37,821 nt of DNA, from assembly GCA_023392945.1 (NCBI GenBank), contig JAEWNB010000034.1, positions 1 to 37,821 on the forward strand, read 5' to 3'. Positions 1 to 7,901 of the stretch are shown piece by piece. The position numbers were made by a program, and so were the translations under genes. Position 1 is the first letter of the stretch, and each line of letters opens with the position of its first letter. A model generated the notes under the pieces. It was given only the letters and a program-made list of their open reading frames with translations, was not told where the DNA came from and made no database searches. Source of the DNA: Bacteroidota bacterium. GTDB taxonomy: Bacteria; Bacteroidota; Bacteroidia; Bacteroidales; WCHB1-69.

Positions 1-250
1 GATATTCAGCGTGTTGTTTGTTAACTGCCGGAGTATGAATGACCAAATCGACATCTTCGGGAATTTTAGAAATATTTTCATCAAAATGGATGGTTGCCCC
101 TTCCTGTATCAAATTATCGGTTATTTCTGTCTGGGTAAGGTCAAAGCCATAAACACTGACTCCGATATTGATGAAATAGCGGGCAAGTGCACTCATTCCT
201 ATGCCTCCGATTCCTAAAAAATAAACCCTCTTTAGTTCATTGATAGTCAT
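1..250 (-). CDS. murC: UDP-N-acetylmuramate--L-alanine ligase, N-terminal part (cut by window edge)
   Basis: This is the first 83 codons of a gene read leftwards from an ATG at 248-250, and it runs out of the window. The protein begins MTINELKRVYFLGIGGIGMS, where the glycine-rich GIGGIGMSALARYF stretch is the Rossmann-like UDP-binding signature of MurC. The visible part also has a conserved HTPAV segment. MurC is the cytoplasmic Mur ligase that adds L-alanine to UDP-MurNAc, the first step in building the peptidoglycan stem peptide. The ATP-binding P-loop would lie beyond the edge. The gene starts 27 bp after the thioesterase stop and is probably co-transcribed with murG upstream. Identity is firm from the N-terminal motif; intactness cannot be judged. 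Confidence 0.9.
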   Translation of the reverse strand, partial: MTINELKRVYFLGIGGIGMSALARYFINIGVSVYGFDLTQTEITDNLIQEGATIHFDENISKIPEDVDLVIHTPAVNKQHAEY

Positions 251-277
251 GTTATTGTATTTTTTGTGTGTAGAAGG

Positions 278-757
278 TTATTTTTCAAAGAAACTATTGT
301 AATCTTCAGGATACCAATTCATTTTAATAGCTTTTTCAGGAGGATATATAAAATAAACGGCTTCAGCTTCAGCGCAAATTACGTCGTTTTGGTCGAGCAA
401 TTGAGTCTCAATAAAGCATAGGCTATGTTCAACTTCCCTGATTTTTCCTTTCAGGGTGATATGGTGTTGATCTGACAAAACAGGCTTTTTATATCTTACA
501 TTTAATCTGGAAGTTACCCCGGAAGTGTGGGCTTTAATATAGACTGTCCAGGCTGCAATTTCGTCCAGTAAAGTAGATTGAATTCCGCCATGAATAACTC
601 CGGGATAGCCTTCATAAAGATTTTTGGGATTCCATTCGCATTCAACTCCTTCGTCTGTTTCCCAAAAATGCATTTGCAATCCGATGGAATTAAATGGAGA
701 ACAGGCAAAACAATTATAATTTTGTTTCGCAAAAACGTTGATGATTTTTCGTCTCAT
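278..757 (-). CDS. PaaI/YbgC-type hotdog-fold thioesterase
   Basis: A 159-aa protein of the acyl-CoA thioesterase hotdog superfamily. The hallmark is GVIHGGIQSTLLDE around residues 53-66: the HGG turn, then the long central helix with an acidic residue (about D65) expected to be catalytic in this family. The N-terminus has a NCFAC motif (two cysteines) and a G-L segment typical of PaaI-like members. Length is normal for a single hotdog domain that works as a dimer or tetramer. The substrate cannot be inferred. It lies between the YqeY gene (7 bp upstream) and murC (27 bp downstream), all in one direction. No link to peptidoglycan synthesis is known to me, so it is probably just carried in the operon. 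Confidence 0.85.
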   Translation of the reverse strand: MRRKIINVFAKQNYNCFACSPFNSIGLQMHFWETDEGVECEWNPKNLYEGYPGVIHGGIQSTLLDEIAAWTVYIKAHTSGVTSRLNVRYKKPVLSDQHHITLKGKIREVEHSLCFIETQLLDQNDVICAEAEAVYFIYPPEKAIKMNWYPEDYNSFFEK

Positions 758-764
758 AGCGACA

Positions 765-1211
765 TTATGAAAGTAAATTTTTCACAATTTCTGATACCGC
801 TTTATTGTCGGCTTTCCCGGCAAAAGCTTTAGTAGCAAGTCCCATTAATTTACCCATTTCTTTGATTCCGGAAATGTTATTGTCGGCAATCAATTGTTTG
901 ATGGAAGCGGTTATTTTCTCTTCCGACATTTGCTTAGGCAGGTATTGGTTAATGAACTCTAGTTGGCAAATTTCTTCCTGATAGAGATCATCGCGGTTTT
1001 GAGCCTTGTACAATTCTGCCGATTCTTTACGTTGTTTGGCAAGTCTTTGCAATGTTTTCAACTCCTGTTCCTCGGTTATTTCACCGGCACCTTTCTCGGT
1101 TTTTAGCAAAAGAAGAGCTGATTTTATGGCTCTTAAAGCATTTAAGCGTTCTTTTTCTTTCCCCAGCATGGCGGCTTTTATGTCGTCATTAATTCTAAGT
1201 TCTAAGCTCAT
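765..1211 (-). CDS. GatB/YqeY domain protein
   Basis: A 148-aa protein that matches the YqeY family: it starts MSLELRINDDIKAAMLGKEKERLNALRAIK (read as two shorter blocks), has the alpha-helical centre with a YKAQNRDDL segment, and ends in a helical region with GISGIKEMGKLMG-like sequence. YqeY proteins resemble the C-terminal tail domain of GatB, which contacts tRNA in the amidotransferase GatCAB. Their own role is not well defined. Length is standard (about 147-150 aa). It lies 25 bp after murG and 7 bp before the thioesterase, consistent with one transcript. Confidence 0.88.
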   Translation of the reverse strand: MSLELRINDDIKAAMLGKEKERLNALRAIKSALLLLKTEKGAGEITEEQELKTLQRLAKQRKESAELYKAQNRDDLYQEEICQLEFINQYLPKQMSEEKITASIKQLIADNNISGIKEMGKLMGLATKAFAGKADNKAVSEIVKNLLS

Positions 1212-1236
1212 AATTTAAAATTTTAATATTCATCAA

Positions 1237-2340
1237 TCAAAGAGCCATAATTTGATTTACAATATCGTCAATGGCTCTGGGTTTTGCAAATTTCCTGATA
1301 TTATCTCCCATAATCTTACACTCTTTTTCATCATTGAGCAATTGAAGGAGTTTTGGCATCAATTTTTCAGCAGCTTCCTGATCGGAAATCATACAGGCGG
1401 CATTTCGGTCAGCAAGCGCTTGTGCATTTTTTGTCTGGTGGTCTTCGGCTGCATATGGAAAAGGCACCAAAATGGTAGGGGCCCCAACAATGGTTAACTC
1501 AGCAATTGCCAATGCTCCGGCTCGTGACACAATGATGTCAGCTACGCTGTAAGCAAAATCCATATTTTTTATGAAAGGCACAATCTTGATTCTTTCATTT
1601 TCCCGCTTGAGTAAATCGGGAGAGATGGTTTTATAAAAGAGTTCTCCGGTTTGCCAAAGGAGTTGTACCCCTCTCTTTTCAATTTCGTCCAGCCCGTCTG
1701 CAATGCATTTATTAATTGAAAAAGCTCCCAGACTTCCTCCGACAACCAGGATGGTCTTACGCTCTTTTTTAAAACCGAAAAATTTAAAAGCTTCCTCGTT
1801 TTTAATAACTATATTTAAAATTTCTTCTCTGACAGGATTTCCTGTTTTGATAATTTTTTCAGCCGGAAAATAGTTCTCCATACCATCATAGGCAACGCAA
1901 ATCTTATTTACTTTTTTTGAAAGTATTCTATTGGTAACTCCCGGGAAGGAATTCTGTTCCTGAATCAAAGTTGGGATGCCCAGTGAAATGGCCAATTTAA
2001 GCGCGGGACCACTGGCAAAACCTCCAACACCGATGGCAACGTCAGGTTTGAAATTGCGAATCGTTTTTTTTGCCACGCACATACTCTTTAATAATACAAA
2101 CGGAAGACGCAGATTATTGTAAATTCCTTTTAAACTCAAATCGCGGTTGATGCCCCAAATATCAAGTCCGACAATATTATACCCTGCCTCCGGAATACGC
2201 TTCATCTCCATTTTGTTCTTTGCACCGATAAACAATATCTCAGCTTTTGGATTCTCTTTTTTTAATCTGTTGGCAATGGCAAGAGCCGGAAAAATATGGC
2301 CCCCTGTTCCCCCTCCTGAAATGATAAACCTCTTTTTCAT
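1237..2340 (-). CDS. murG: UDP-N-acetylglucosamine--N-acetylmuramyl-(pentapeptide) pyrophosphoryl-undecaprenol N-acetylglucosamine transferase
   Basis: A 367-aa GT-B glycosyltransferase (family GT28). MurG transfers GlcNAc from UDP-GlcNAc to lipid I to make lipid II on the inner face of the cytoplasmic membrane. The N-terminal domain has the G-loop SGGGTGGHIFPALAIA (about residues 8-23) and GVGGFASGP; the C-terminal domain has VVGGSLGAFSIN, the SRAGALAIAEL UDP-binding segment and the PFPYAAEDHQTKNA signature. These are the conserved MurG blocks in the expected order and the length is typical. A -7 element (TACTTTTG, 2361-2368) lies about 20 bases upstream of the ATG. It is the first gene of a run that continues into yqeY, the thioesterase and murC. 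Confidence 0.97.
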   Translation of the reverse strand: MKKRFIISGGGTGGHIFPALAIANRLKKENPKAEILFIGAKNKMEMKRIPEAGYNIVGLDIWGINRDLSLKGIYNNLRLPFVLLKSMCVAKKTIRNFKPDVAIGVGGFASGPALKLAISLGIPTLIQEQNSFPGVTNRILSKKVNKICVAYDGMENYFPAEKIIKTGNPVREEILNIVIKNEEAFKFFGFKKERKTILVVGGSLGAFSINKCIADGLDEIEKRGVQLLWQTGELFYKTISPDLLKRENERIKIVPFIKNMDFAYSVADIIVSRAGALAIAELTIVGAPTILVPFPYAAEDHQTKNAQALADRNAACMISDQEAAEKLMPKLLQLLNDEKECKIMGDNIRKFAKPRAIDDIVNQIMAL

Positions 2341-2360
2341 TTTTATTTCATTTAGCCTTG

Positions 2361-2368
2361 CAAAAGTA
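2361..2368 (-). promoter_or_regulatory. Predicted -7 promoter element for murG
   Basis: TACTTTTG on the minus strand matches the Bacteroidota sigma-ABfr -7 consensus TAnnTTTG. It would give a leader of about 15 bases before the murG ATG. No convincing -33 TTTG partner is visible. Confidence 0.6.
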
Positions 2369-2485
2369 GTCGTTTTTTTTTATTTGTGAAAGTAAATCTT
2401 CTTTTATTCATCTGTAAAATAGATAAATTTATCAATTAGAAAACCCAATTTAGATCTTATTATTTTGCCTCTTTCAGGTGGTTTC

Positions 2486-3013
2486 TTATCCAATTTTTTC
2501 GATAAACCTATTAAAATACTCCTGAATTTCTCCATTGAAATTATCATCCGATAATCTGGCTTTCATCATAACTTCTCCGTCATTATGTTTTTCTTTGGGA
2601 ACGACCATCTGGATAGGAAATGCTTCGCAGTAAGTGCATTTTTCTCCGGCTATCTCTTTGACAATAGAAAAGACATGATTGTAGCCATATTTATCGTCTT
2701 TAGTTTCGAAACTACTACTGCAGCAAGTGACAAAAATGAGATTTTTAATCTCCACTATATGCTTCGTAAGGAAGCTTTTTAATGGGTAAATCAAGGATCC
2801 CATCCAGACCGGACCGCAAAGAATAACACGGTCGTATTCAGTCATCCGGTGAATTAGTTTTTTGTTTCCGAACCCAATGCGTAACATCAGAAAAAGAAAA
2901 GCGTTAATTTTCGGACGTAAAAGCTCAATGTCACAGCTTAATTTTTGAGCAATTTTTTCGGCAAGATATTTATTATTGCCACTCTTGGAGTAATAAATTA
3001 CAATTGTTTTCAT
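2486..3013 (-). CDS. Flavodoxin-like FMN protein
   Basis: A 175-aa protein with the flavodoxin fold. The N-terminal phosphate-binding loop is IVIYYSKSGNNKYLAEKIA (residues 4-22), the usual T/S-x-S/T-G-N-T FMN loop. RVILCGPVWMGSLIYPLK (about residues 63-80) corresponds to the second FMN loop, and a FVTCCSSS segment to the third. It probably carries electrons or acts as a menaquinone-dependent or NAD(P)H-linked flavoprotein; the partner is unknown. It stands alone, convergent with nothing and divergent from pyrC. The nearest recognisable promoter (3250-3257) is about 240 bp upstream, so its mRNA would carry an unusually long leader containing the palindromic element at 3032-3196. Confidence 0.85.
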   Translation of the reverse strand: MKTIVIYYSKSGNNKYLAEKIAQKLSCDIELLRPKINAFLFLMLRIGFGNKKLIHRMTEYDRVILCGPVWMGSLIYPLKSFLTKHIVEIKNLIFVTCCSSSFETKDDKYGYNHVFSIVKEIAGEKCTYCEAFPIQMVVPKEKHNDGEVMMKARLSDDNFNGEIQEYFNRFIEKIG

Positions 3014-3031
3014 TTTGTTTTCATTTTTATT

Positions 3032-3196
3032 TGGGCGTTCCGGCTTCGCCGTCGCGCTTTACGCTTTAACTCCACAGGCGTTGGCTATGGGGCTCATGGT
3101 CGCTGCAGTAGCTTCCTCCGGTCGCTCTGCTGCTCCCTGTGCCCCAAACCCCACGCCTTGTGGAGTTTACGCTGCAATCGCTAACGCATAACACCC
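3032..3196. repeat. GC-rich palindromic intergenic element (REP-like)
   Basis: This block is far richer in G+C than the surrounding DNA. It opens with TGGGCGTTCCGG, contains the small hairpin GGCTTCGCC (3042-3050), and has a long imperfect inverted repeat: AACTCCACAGGCGTTGG (3068-3084) pairs with the reverse complement of the block at 3149-3167 (AACTCCACAAGGCGTGG). An inner pair, GGGGCTCATGG (3089-3099) against CCCTGTGCCCC (3135-3145), extends the stem. TTTACGCT occurs at 3058-3065 and 3166-3173, and the element ends in CAATCGCTAACGC. GGGCGTT...AACGC bordered intergenic elements of this general look recur in Bacteroidota genomes from memory; copy number could not be checked here. Confidence 0.65.
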
Positions 3197-3249
3197 TGGT
3201 TATTATTATTTTCTCTTAATCTTTTCGTGTGAGATTATTTTTTTGAATG

Positions 3250-3257
3250 CAAAAATA
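3250..3257 (-). promoter_or_regulatory. Predicted -7 promoter element for the flavodoxin gene
   Basis: TATTTTTG on the minus strand matches TAnnTTTG exactly. It is the closest match upstream of the flavodoxin gene, about 237 bp from its ATG, with the palindromic element in between. Confidence 0.45.
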
Positions 3258-3385
3258 TAGGATTATTTTAAAAATTACTCTTTTTTAATTTTTTTATTCA
3301 CAATAGATCTCTTCATACTTTATGATTCTTAAAATGTGAATTAATCCACCCCATTTTATCTTTCCCCTTGTTTCACTAAAAATCG

Positions 3386-3393
3386 TATTTTTG
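3386..3393 (+). promoter_or_regulatory. Predicted -7 promoter element for pyrC
   Basis: TATTTTTG matches TAnnTTTG. It lies 19 bases before the ATG at 3413 and would give a leader of roughly 15 bases. Confidence 0.6.
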
Positions 3394-3412
3394 CATTGCA
3401 AACTTGATTATT

Positions 3413-4597
3413 ATGCTGATTAAAAATATAAGAATTATTGATCCTGACAAAGATTTTATTGGGGATGTCCAGGTAAAAAACGGAATTATTTCTGCCTTGG
3501 GTGTTGACTTGCAGGATGATGGAGAAGTGTATGATTATTCCGGAAAAGAGTACGTGCTGGTGCCTGCTTTTACTGACTTACATGCTCATTTCCGAGATCC
3601 CGGTTTTACCTATAAAGAGGATATCTTTTCCGGAAGTATGGCTGCTGTTAAAGGTGGATATAGTGCAGTTAATTTAATGCCAAATACCAAACCGGTATGC
3701 AGTTCCATGGATTTGGTTCGCGATGTACAAGACCGAATAAAAGCCCTGCATACTATTTTTGCCAATCAAACCCTTAGCATGACAAAAGATCTGGAAGGGA
3801 AAGATATAGAACATCTTAAGGTTTTGAAAAAAGGAGAAATATTATTTGTTACAGATGATGGAAGAGGGGTGAACGATGATCCCATAATGGAAGAAATCTT
3901 CAATATATGTAAAGAAAAAGATATCTGCATCATGGCTCACGAGGAAGATGCCCGATTCAGCTCTTCAGACATGCGATTGGCAGAAAATAACATGACTATC
4001 AGGGATTTGAACCTTTGTGAAAAAACCGGAGGGAGAATCCACTTTTGCCATGTCAGCACAAAGGAAGTTGTGGAAGCTATTGCAAAAGCAAAAGCTAAAG
4101 GGTTACAAGTTACCTGCGAAGTGACCCCTCATCATATTAGTGCCACTGCTTCAGAAGCCAATTATTATCGTGTAAATCCTCCTTTCCGTGAACAGCAAGA
4201 CATTGATGCCCTTATCAATGCAATGCAAACAGGACTGGTTGATGCCATTGCTACCGACCATGCACCGCATAGTGCCGAAGATAAACTGAACGGTTCCCCC
4301 GGAATGACCGGTCTCGAAATTGCTTTTTCTTTATGCTATACAAAACTGGTAATGGGCAATTTTCTTACACTTCCCCAACTTGTAAATCTGATGTCAACAA
4401 ATCCTTCCAAAATTATGAAATTGAACAAAGGAAAATTTGAAGTGGGGATGAGGGCAGATTTTGCCCTGCTCGATTTGAATACTCCGTTTGTTATAGATTC
4501 ATCCACTTTTGTCTCTAAAGGGAAAAATACTCCTTTTAACGGGAAAAAAGTTTTTGGTAAAATTATAAAGACCTTTATTGGCGGACGCATATTTTAA
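3413..4597 (+). CDS. pyrC: Dihydroorotase (class I, multifunctional-complex-type)
   Basis: A 394-aa zinc amidohydrolase that closes carbamoyl-aspartate to dihydroorotate in pyrimidine synthesis. Visible motifs are the metal-binding DLHAHFRDPG (H57, H59, R61), GGYSAVNLMPNTKPV, the FVTDDGRGV segment supplying the bridging acid, FCHVST, and the second metal motif ATDHAPHS, followed by NPSKIMKL and the composite barrel end. All catalytic blocks are present, so it should be an active enzyme rather than a PyrX-type relic. A TTG lies nine bases upstream in frame, but the ATG fits the promoter spacing and is preferred. The stop overlaps the xseA start as TAATG, so the two are translationally coupled. 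It is the first gene of a plus-strand operon. Confidence 0.95.
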   Translation: MLIKNIRIIDPDKDFIGDVQVKNGIISALGVDLQDDGEVYDYSGKEYVLVPAFTDLHAHFRDPGFTYKEDIFSGSMAAVKGGYSAVNLMPNTKPVCSSMDLVRDVQDRIKALHTIFANQTLSMTKDLEGKDIEHLKVLKKGEILFVTDDGRGVNDDPIMEEIFNICKEKDICIMAHEEDARFSSSDMRLAENNMTIRDLNLCEKTGGRIHFCHVSTKEVVEAIAKAKAKGLQVTCEVTPHHISATASEANYYRVNPPFREQQDIDALINAMQTGLVDAIATDHAPHSAEDKLNGSPGMTGLEIAFSLCYTKLVMGNFLTLPQLVNLMSTNPSKIMKLNKGKFEVGMRADFALLDLNTPFVIDSSTFVSKGKNTPFNGKKVFGKIIKTFIGGRIF

Positions 4598-6051
4598 TGG
4601 AAAATCATAGAGAAACTTTTAATGATCATCCTATTTATACCCTGTCGGAGATAGGGGCCAGCTTGCGTTCGGTGATTGCTAAAAACTATCCCCGTGCCTA
4701 TTATATAAAAGCGGAAATTATTAAACTTAATTTCTATCCCCGCTCAGGCCATTGCTATCCTGAACTTGTCGAAAAGGAAGGAACGCAGACAAAAGCACAA
4801 ATGCGGGCTATTATATGGGCTGCCCAATATCAGGCAATCAATGAGCGTTTCCGTAGAATTACCGGGGAGCCGCTCAAAGAAGGAATTGGCATCCTTTGCC
4901 TTGCTACTGTTGAGTTTGATATGAAACACGGGCTTTCTCTCTTTATTCAGGATATTGAACCCACCTATACCCTCGGGGAAATGGCCAAAAATAAATTGAT
5001 GGTTATCGAAAAACTGAAAAAAGAGGGGATCTTTAATGCTAATAAGGAGAAAAAACTGCCTCTGTTACCACAGCGAATAGCCGTAATATCTGTTGAAACC
5101 AGTAAAGGGTATAGCGATTTTATGGTAACACTGAATAATAACGCCTATGGCTATCGTTTTTATTGTCACCTTTTTCCATCCATTCTGCAAGGGGATAAAG
5201 CAATCATCACCATTCCTGCTCAATTGAATGAAATTAAAAATGCATCAGCTCCATTTGATTGCGTTGTCATCATACGGGGCGGCGGGGGAGATGTCGGATT
5301 GAGTTGCTATGATGATTATCGACTGGTTAGTGCTGTGGCTAATTTCCCATTGCCGATTATTGCCGGAATAGGTCACTCTACTAATGAAACTATTACCGAT
5401 ATGGTGGCCTTCGAAAGTAAAATTACTCCTACTGATGTGGCCAACTTCTATATTGAACGATACCATAATTTCGATAAAATTATTGAAGAAAATAAATCTT
5501 ATATTTTTTCAAAGGCTTCTGTTATTATTAAAGAAGAAAAAAATAAAGTTGCTCAGCTTGAGTACTTCAGAAATAATATTGCCGCTCAATTTTTAACCCG
5601 TGAAAAAAATATAATTAATCAAATAGAAAGTAAATATGCTTCTTTAGCACTTCAAATAACCGCTAAAGAAAGAGCCGGAATTACTCAGCTGGAAAATATG
5701 CTCCTGTTTGAAATGAAAACCCGTATTAATCTGGAGAAGACTTCTATCAACAATGCCCTTAATAATCTTAAATTTAATTTCACAAAAATTATTGATCCTC
5801 AGGCAAAAAAGATTGAGAATAATAAACAATTGTTGCACCTCTTTTCAAAACAGTTGCTGAATAAACAAAAAGTAGAAATCAATAATGCAGATGCAAAACT
5901 GGGATTGCTTCACCCGGATAATATTCTCAGACGGGGATTTAGTATCACCTATTTGAATCAAAAGTCAATTACCGATTCAAATGATGTTAAACCCAAAGAT
6001 GAAATTGTAACAAAACTATATAAAGGAGAAATTAAGAGTGTGGTAACTTGA
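4597..6051 (+). CDS. xseA: Exodeoxyribonuclease VII large subunit
   Basis: A 484-aa protein with the layout of XseA: N-terminal OB-fold (about residues 14-115, IYTLSEIGASLRSVI to the FIQDIEP end), catalytic domain with AVISVETSKGYSDF, VVIIRGGGGDVGLSCYDD and GIGHSTNETITDMVAFESK, then a long coiled-coil region (about residues 290-430) and a short C-terminal domain with NILRRGFSITYL. With XseB it forms exonuclease VII, which degrades single-stranded DNA to oligonucleotides from either end, independent of metal. The GHSTNET variant of the GHETD motif is, as I recall, usual in Bacteroidota. The start overlaps the pyrC stop by one base; xseB follows 56 bp later. Confidence 0.94.
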   Translation: MENHRETFNDHPIYTLSEIGASLRSVIAKNYPRAYYIKAEIIKLNFYPRSGHCYPELVEKEGTQTKAQMRAIIWAAQYQAINERFRRITGEPLKEGIGILCLATVEFDMKHGLSLFIQDIEPTYTLGEMAKNKLMVIEKLKKEGIFNANKEKKLPLLPQRIAVISVETSKGYSDFMVTLNNNAYGYRFYCHLFPSILQGDKAIITIPAQLNEIKNASAPFDCVVIIRGGGGDVGLSCYDDYRLVSAVANFPLPIIAGIGHSTNETITDMVAFESKITPTDVANFYIERYHNFDKIIEENKSYIFSKASVIIKEEKNKVAQLEYFRNNIAAQFLTREKNIINQIESKYASLALQITAKERAGITQLENMLLFEMKTRINLEKTSINNALNNLKFNFTKIIDPQAKKIENNKQLLHLFSKQLLNKQKVEINNADAKLGLLHPDNILRRGFSITYLNQKSITDSNDVKPKDEIVTKLYKGEIKSVVT

Positions 6052-6107
6052 TTTTTTCTGAAAACAGATACTTTTTTTTATGAACATTAATTAATATTCT
6101 AGTAACT

Positions 6108-6311
6108 ATGAAAACCCCAAACCCGACACCCACTTATACTGAAGCATTTGAAGAGCTTCAGGAAATTGTTCGTCAGATGGAAAATGCCGATATTTCTGTG
6201 GACGACTTGTCTTCTAAGATTCAAAGAGCTTCGCTTCTTATTAAAATATGTAAAGATAAACTGACCAAAACCGAAGAAGAAGTGACAAAAATTATGGGTG
6301 AAATTAAGTGA
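6108..6311 (+). CDS. xseB: Exodeoxyribonuclease VII small subunit
   Basis: A 67-aa protein that matches XseB in size and pattern: TYTEAFEELQEIVRQMENAD in the first helix, then ISVDDLSSKIQRASLLIKICKDKL, the two-helix hairpin by which several copies coat the XseA coiled coil. It is next to xseA in the same direction, as expected for the subunit pair. Confidence 0.93.
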   Translation: MKTPNPTPTYTEAFEELQEIVRQMENADISVDDLSSKIQRASLLIKICKDKLTKTEEEVTKIMGEIK

Positions 6312-6368
6312 ATGCCCTGATGGAAAATAGTTTTAAAGTATGGTATTCATAAATTTAAAAGAATAATA

Positions 6369-7013
6369 ATGTTTGATCTGATTGCTCAGGAATTAGAAGA
6401 GTATTGCGAAGAACATACTTCGGATGAAAGAGAACTCCTCTATCAGCTTTATCGCGAAACAAACCTAAAAGTAGTTAAACCGCGTATGATTTCGGGCAAA
6501 TTACAAGGAGCTTTTCTTACTTTTATTGCTAAGATGATAAAACCCGAAAATGTTCTAGAAATTGGTACTTTTACAGGATATTCGACAATTTGTCTTGCGG
6601 AAGGGCTTCTCCAAAATGGGAAAATTGATACTATTGAAGTTGATATAGAATTGGAAGATATCATAAGAAAATATGTCTCCAAGTCTGGTTATGAAACCCA
6701 AATAAACCTGCTTTTGGGCAATGCACTCGAATTAATTCCAAATCTGAATAAATCGTGGGATTTGGTTTTTGTGGATGCAGATAAAAAAGACTATTTAGCC
6801 TATTATAAATTGATTCTCCCCCAAATGAAAAAAGGAGCTATTATGTTGGTTGACAATGTTCTTTGGAGTGGGAAGGTGTTGAATGATGTTCCTGAAAATG
6901 ATAAAGATACTAAGGCTATAATGGCTTTTAATGATTATATTCAACAAGATTTAAACGTAAAGAATATGATTCTTCCTTTCAGGGACGGAATGATGTTGAT
7001 TGAAAAATTATAA
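6369..7013 (+). CDS. Class I SAM-dependent O-methyltransferase (Methyltransf_3 / TrmR-like)
   Basis: A 214-aa methyltransferase with the SAM-binding glycine motif VLEIGTFTGYSTICLAEGL (about residues 60-78), the acidic ribose-binding residue after DTIEVD, and the metal-ligand and catalytic segment VFVDADKKDYLAYY followed by LVDNVLWSGKV. This is the caffeoyl-CoA O-methyltransferase family, whose bacterial members include TrmR/YrrM, which methylates 5-hydroxyuridine at tRNA position 34. A tRNA role is attractive because the gene abuts trmD (2 bp gap), but small-molecule substrates cannot be excluded. It follows xseB by 57 bp. Confidence 0.85.
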   Translation: MFDLIAQELEEYCEEHTSDERELLYQLYRETNLKVVKPRMISGKLQGAFLTFIAKMIKPENVLEIGTFTGYSTICLAEGLLQNGKIDTIEVDIELEDIIRKYVSKSGYETQINLLLGNALELIPNLNKSWDLVFVDADKKDYLAYYKLILPQMKKGAIMLVDNVLWSGKVLNDVPENDKDTKAIMAFNDYIQQDLNVKNMILPFRDGMMLIEKL

Positions 7014-7015
7014 CC

Positions 7016-7708
7016 ATGAGAATTGATATTTTAACCCTTTTTCCAGATATGTTTTCCGGAGTCTTTTCGCAGTCAATTATCAAAAGAGCTGTGTCAAAGA
7101 ATCTTTTGGAAATTTTTCTTCACAATATTCGTGATTACTCTTTGGATAAGCACAAAAGAGTGGATGACTATCCTTTCGGAGGAGCTCCCGGCATGGTGAT
7201 GATGGTGGAACCGATAGCCCGATGTATCAATCATCTGAAGTCAGAAAGAGAATACGATAGTGTATTGTTGACTGCTCCTGCAGGGGCTACTTTTAATCAA
7301 CAAAGTGCTAATCGCCTTTCTCTTTGTAAAAATATGATTATCCTTTGTGGGCACTATAAGGGAATCGACGAAAGAGTTAGGGAACTTTTTGTTACCGAAG
7401 AAATTAGCATCGGTGACTTTGTCCTATCAGGTGGTGAAATCGCAGCCATGACTATTGTGGATGCAGTTGCCCGAATTATTCCGGGTGTGCTGAATGATGA
7501 AACATCTGCCTTGTCAGACTCCTTTCAAGATGGACTGCTCTCTGCTCCTGTATATACACGTCCTGCTGATTTTGAAGGACATAAAGTTCCTGAGGTGCTC
7601 CTTTCCGGTAACGAAAAACTTATCAGGGAGTGGGAACTCGAACAGCAGTTGAAGAGAACCAGAAAACGTCGACCTGACCTCTGGAATGAGAATTTTAATG
7701 ATGAATAA
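7016..7708 (+). CDS. trmD: tRNA (guanine-37-N1)-methyltransferase
   Basis: A 230-aa SPOUT methyltransferase that makes m1G37 in tRNAs with G36-G37, preventing frameshifts. Characteristic blocks are MRIDILTLFPDMF at the start, DDYPFGGAPGMVMM, ILCGHYKGIDERV (SAM-binding knot), EISIGDFVLSGGE and the C-terminal GHKVPEVLLSGN. Length is standard (about 225-240). The ATG lies 2 bp after the methyltransferase stop. The tRNA-Arg(CCG) encoded at 23849-23922 has G36-G37 and is a predicted substrate. Confidence 0.97.
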   Translation: MRIDILTLFPDMFSGVFSQSIIKRAVSKNLLEIFLHNIRDYSLDKHKRVDDYPFGGAPGMVMMVEPIARCINHLKSEREYDSVLLTAPAGATFNQQSANRLSLCKNMIILCGHYKGIDERVRELFVTEEISIGDFVLSGGEIAAMTIVDAVARIIPGVLNDETSALSDSFQDGLLSAPVYTRPADFEGHKVPEVLLSGNEKLIREWELEQQLKRTRKRRPDLWNENFNDE

Positions 7709-7789
7709 TGACTTTTGGACTCCCCAAATGTTAGATTCTTAATTGTTTTTGATTTTCTGTGAAATAGTTTTTCTTCTCAATAAAGCTAA

Positions 7790-7797
7790 TATTTTTG
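7790..7797 (+). promoter_or_regulatory. Possible upstream -7 promoter element for murF-alr
   Basis: TATTTTTG, an exact TAnnTTTG match in the 190-bp trmD/murF-alr spacer, 104 bases before the ATG. Less likely than the box at 7871-7878 but may be a second promoter. Confidence 0.3.
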
Positions 7798-7870
7798 TTT
7801 GATTTTTCAATCGACCTCAGATTATAAACGTTTTATTTTCTTTTGTTTAATTACCTGTATTCTTTTTCAT

Positions 7871-7878
7871 TATTTTTG
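7871..7878 (+). promoter_or_regulatory. Predicted -7 promoter element for murF-alr
   Basis: TATTTTTG, an exact TAnnTTTG match 23 bases before the ATG at 7902, giving a leader of about 18 bases. Confidence 0.55.
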
Positions 7879-7901
7879 AGGCATCAAATTAATTAGTGAA
7901 A

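Larger units (their letters stand above)
3014..3412. other. Intergenic region between flavodoxin and pyrC
   Basis: About 400 bp without a credible gene. From the flavodoxin side it holds a GC-rich palindromic element (3032-3196), a minus-strand -7 box (3250-3257), an AT-rich stretch in which I see no structure, and the plus-strand pyrC -7 box (3386-3393). The GC-rich element is open in one frame by chance, but its content is palindromic and does not look like coding sequence. Confidence 0.7.

Noticed and set aside
2945..3184. Open frame of 79 codons through the GC-rich element
   Set aside because: It overlaps the flavodoxin gene on the other strand and reads through palindromic non-coding sequence; no family match.
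5370..5420. XseA motif GHSTNET in place of GHETD, read as loss of activity
   Set aside because: As I recall this variant is usual for Bacteroidota XseA, and xseB is retained next to it.
7708..7735. Possible terminator hairpin after trmD (TTTGG...CCAAA)
   Set aside because: The stem is only five pairs with no following T-run.
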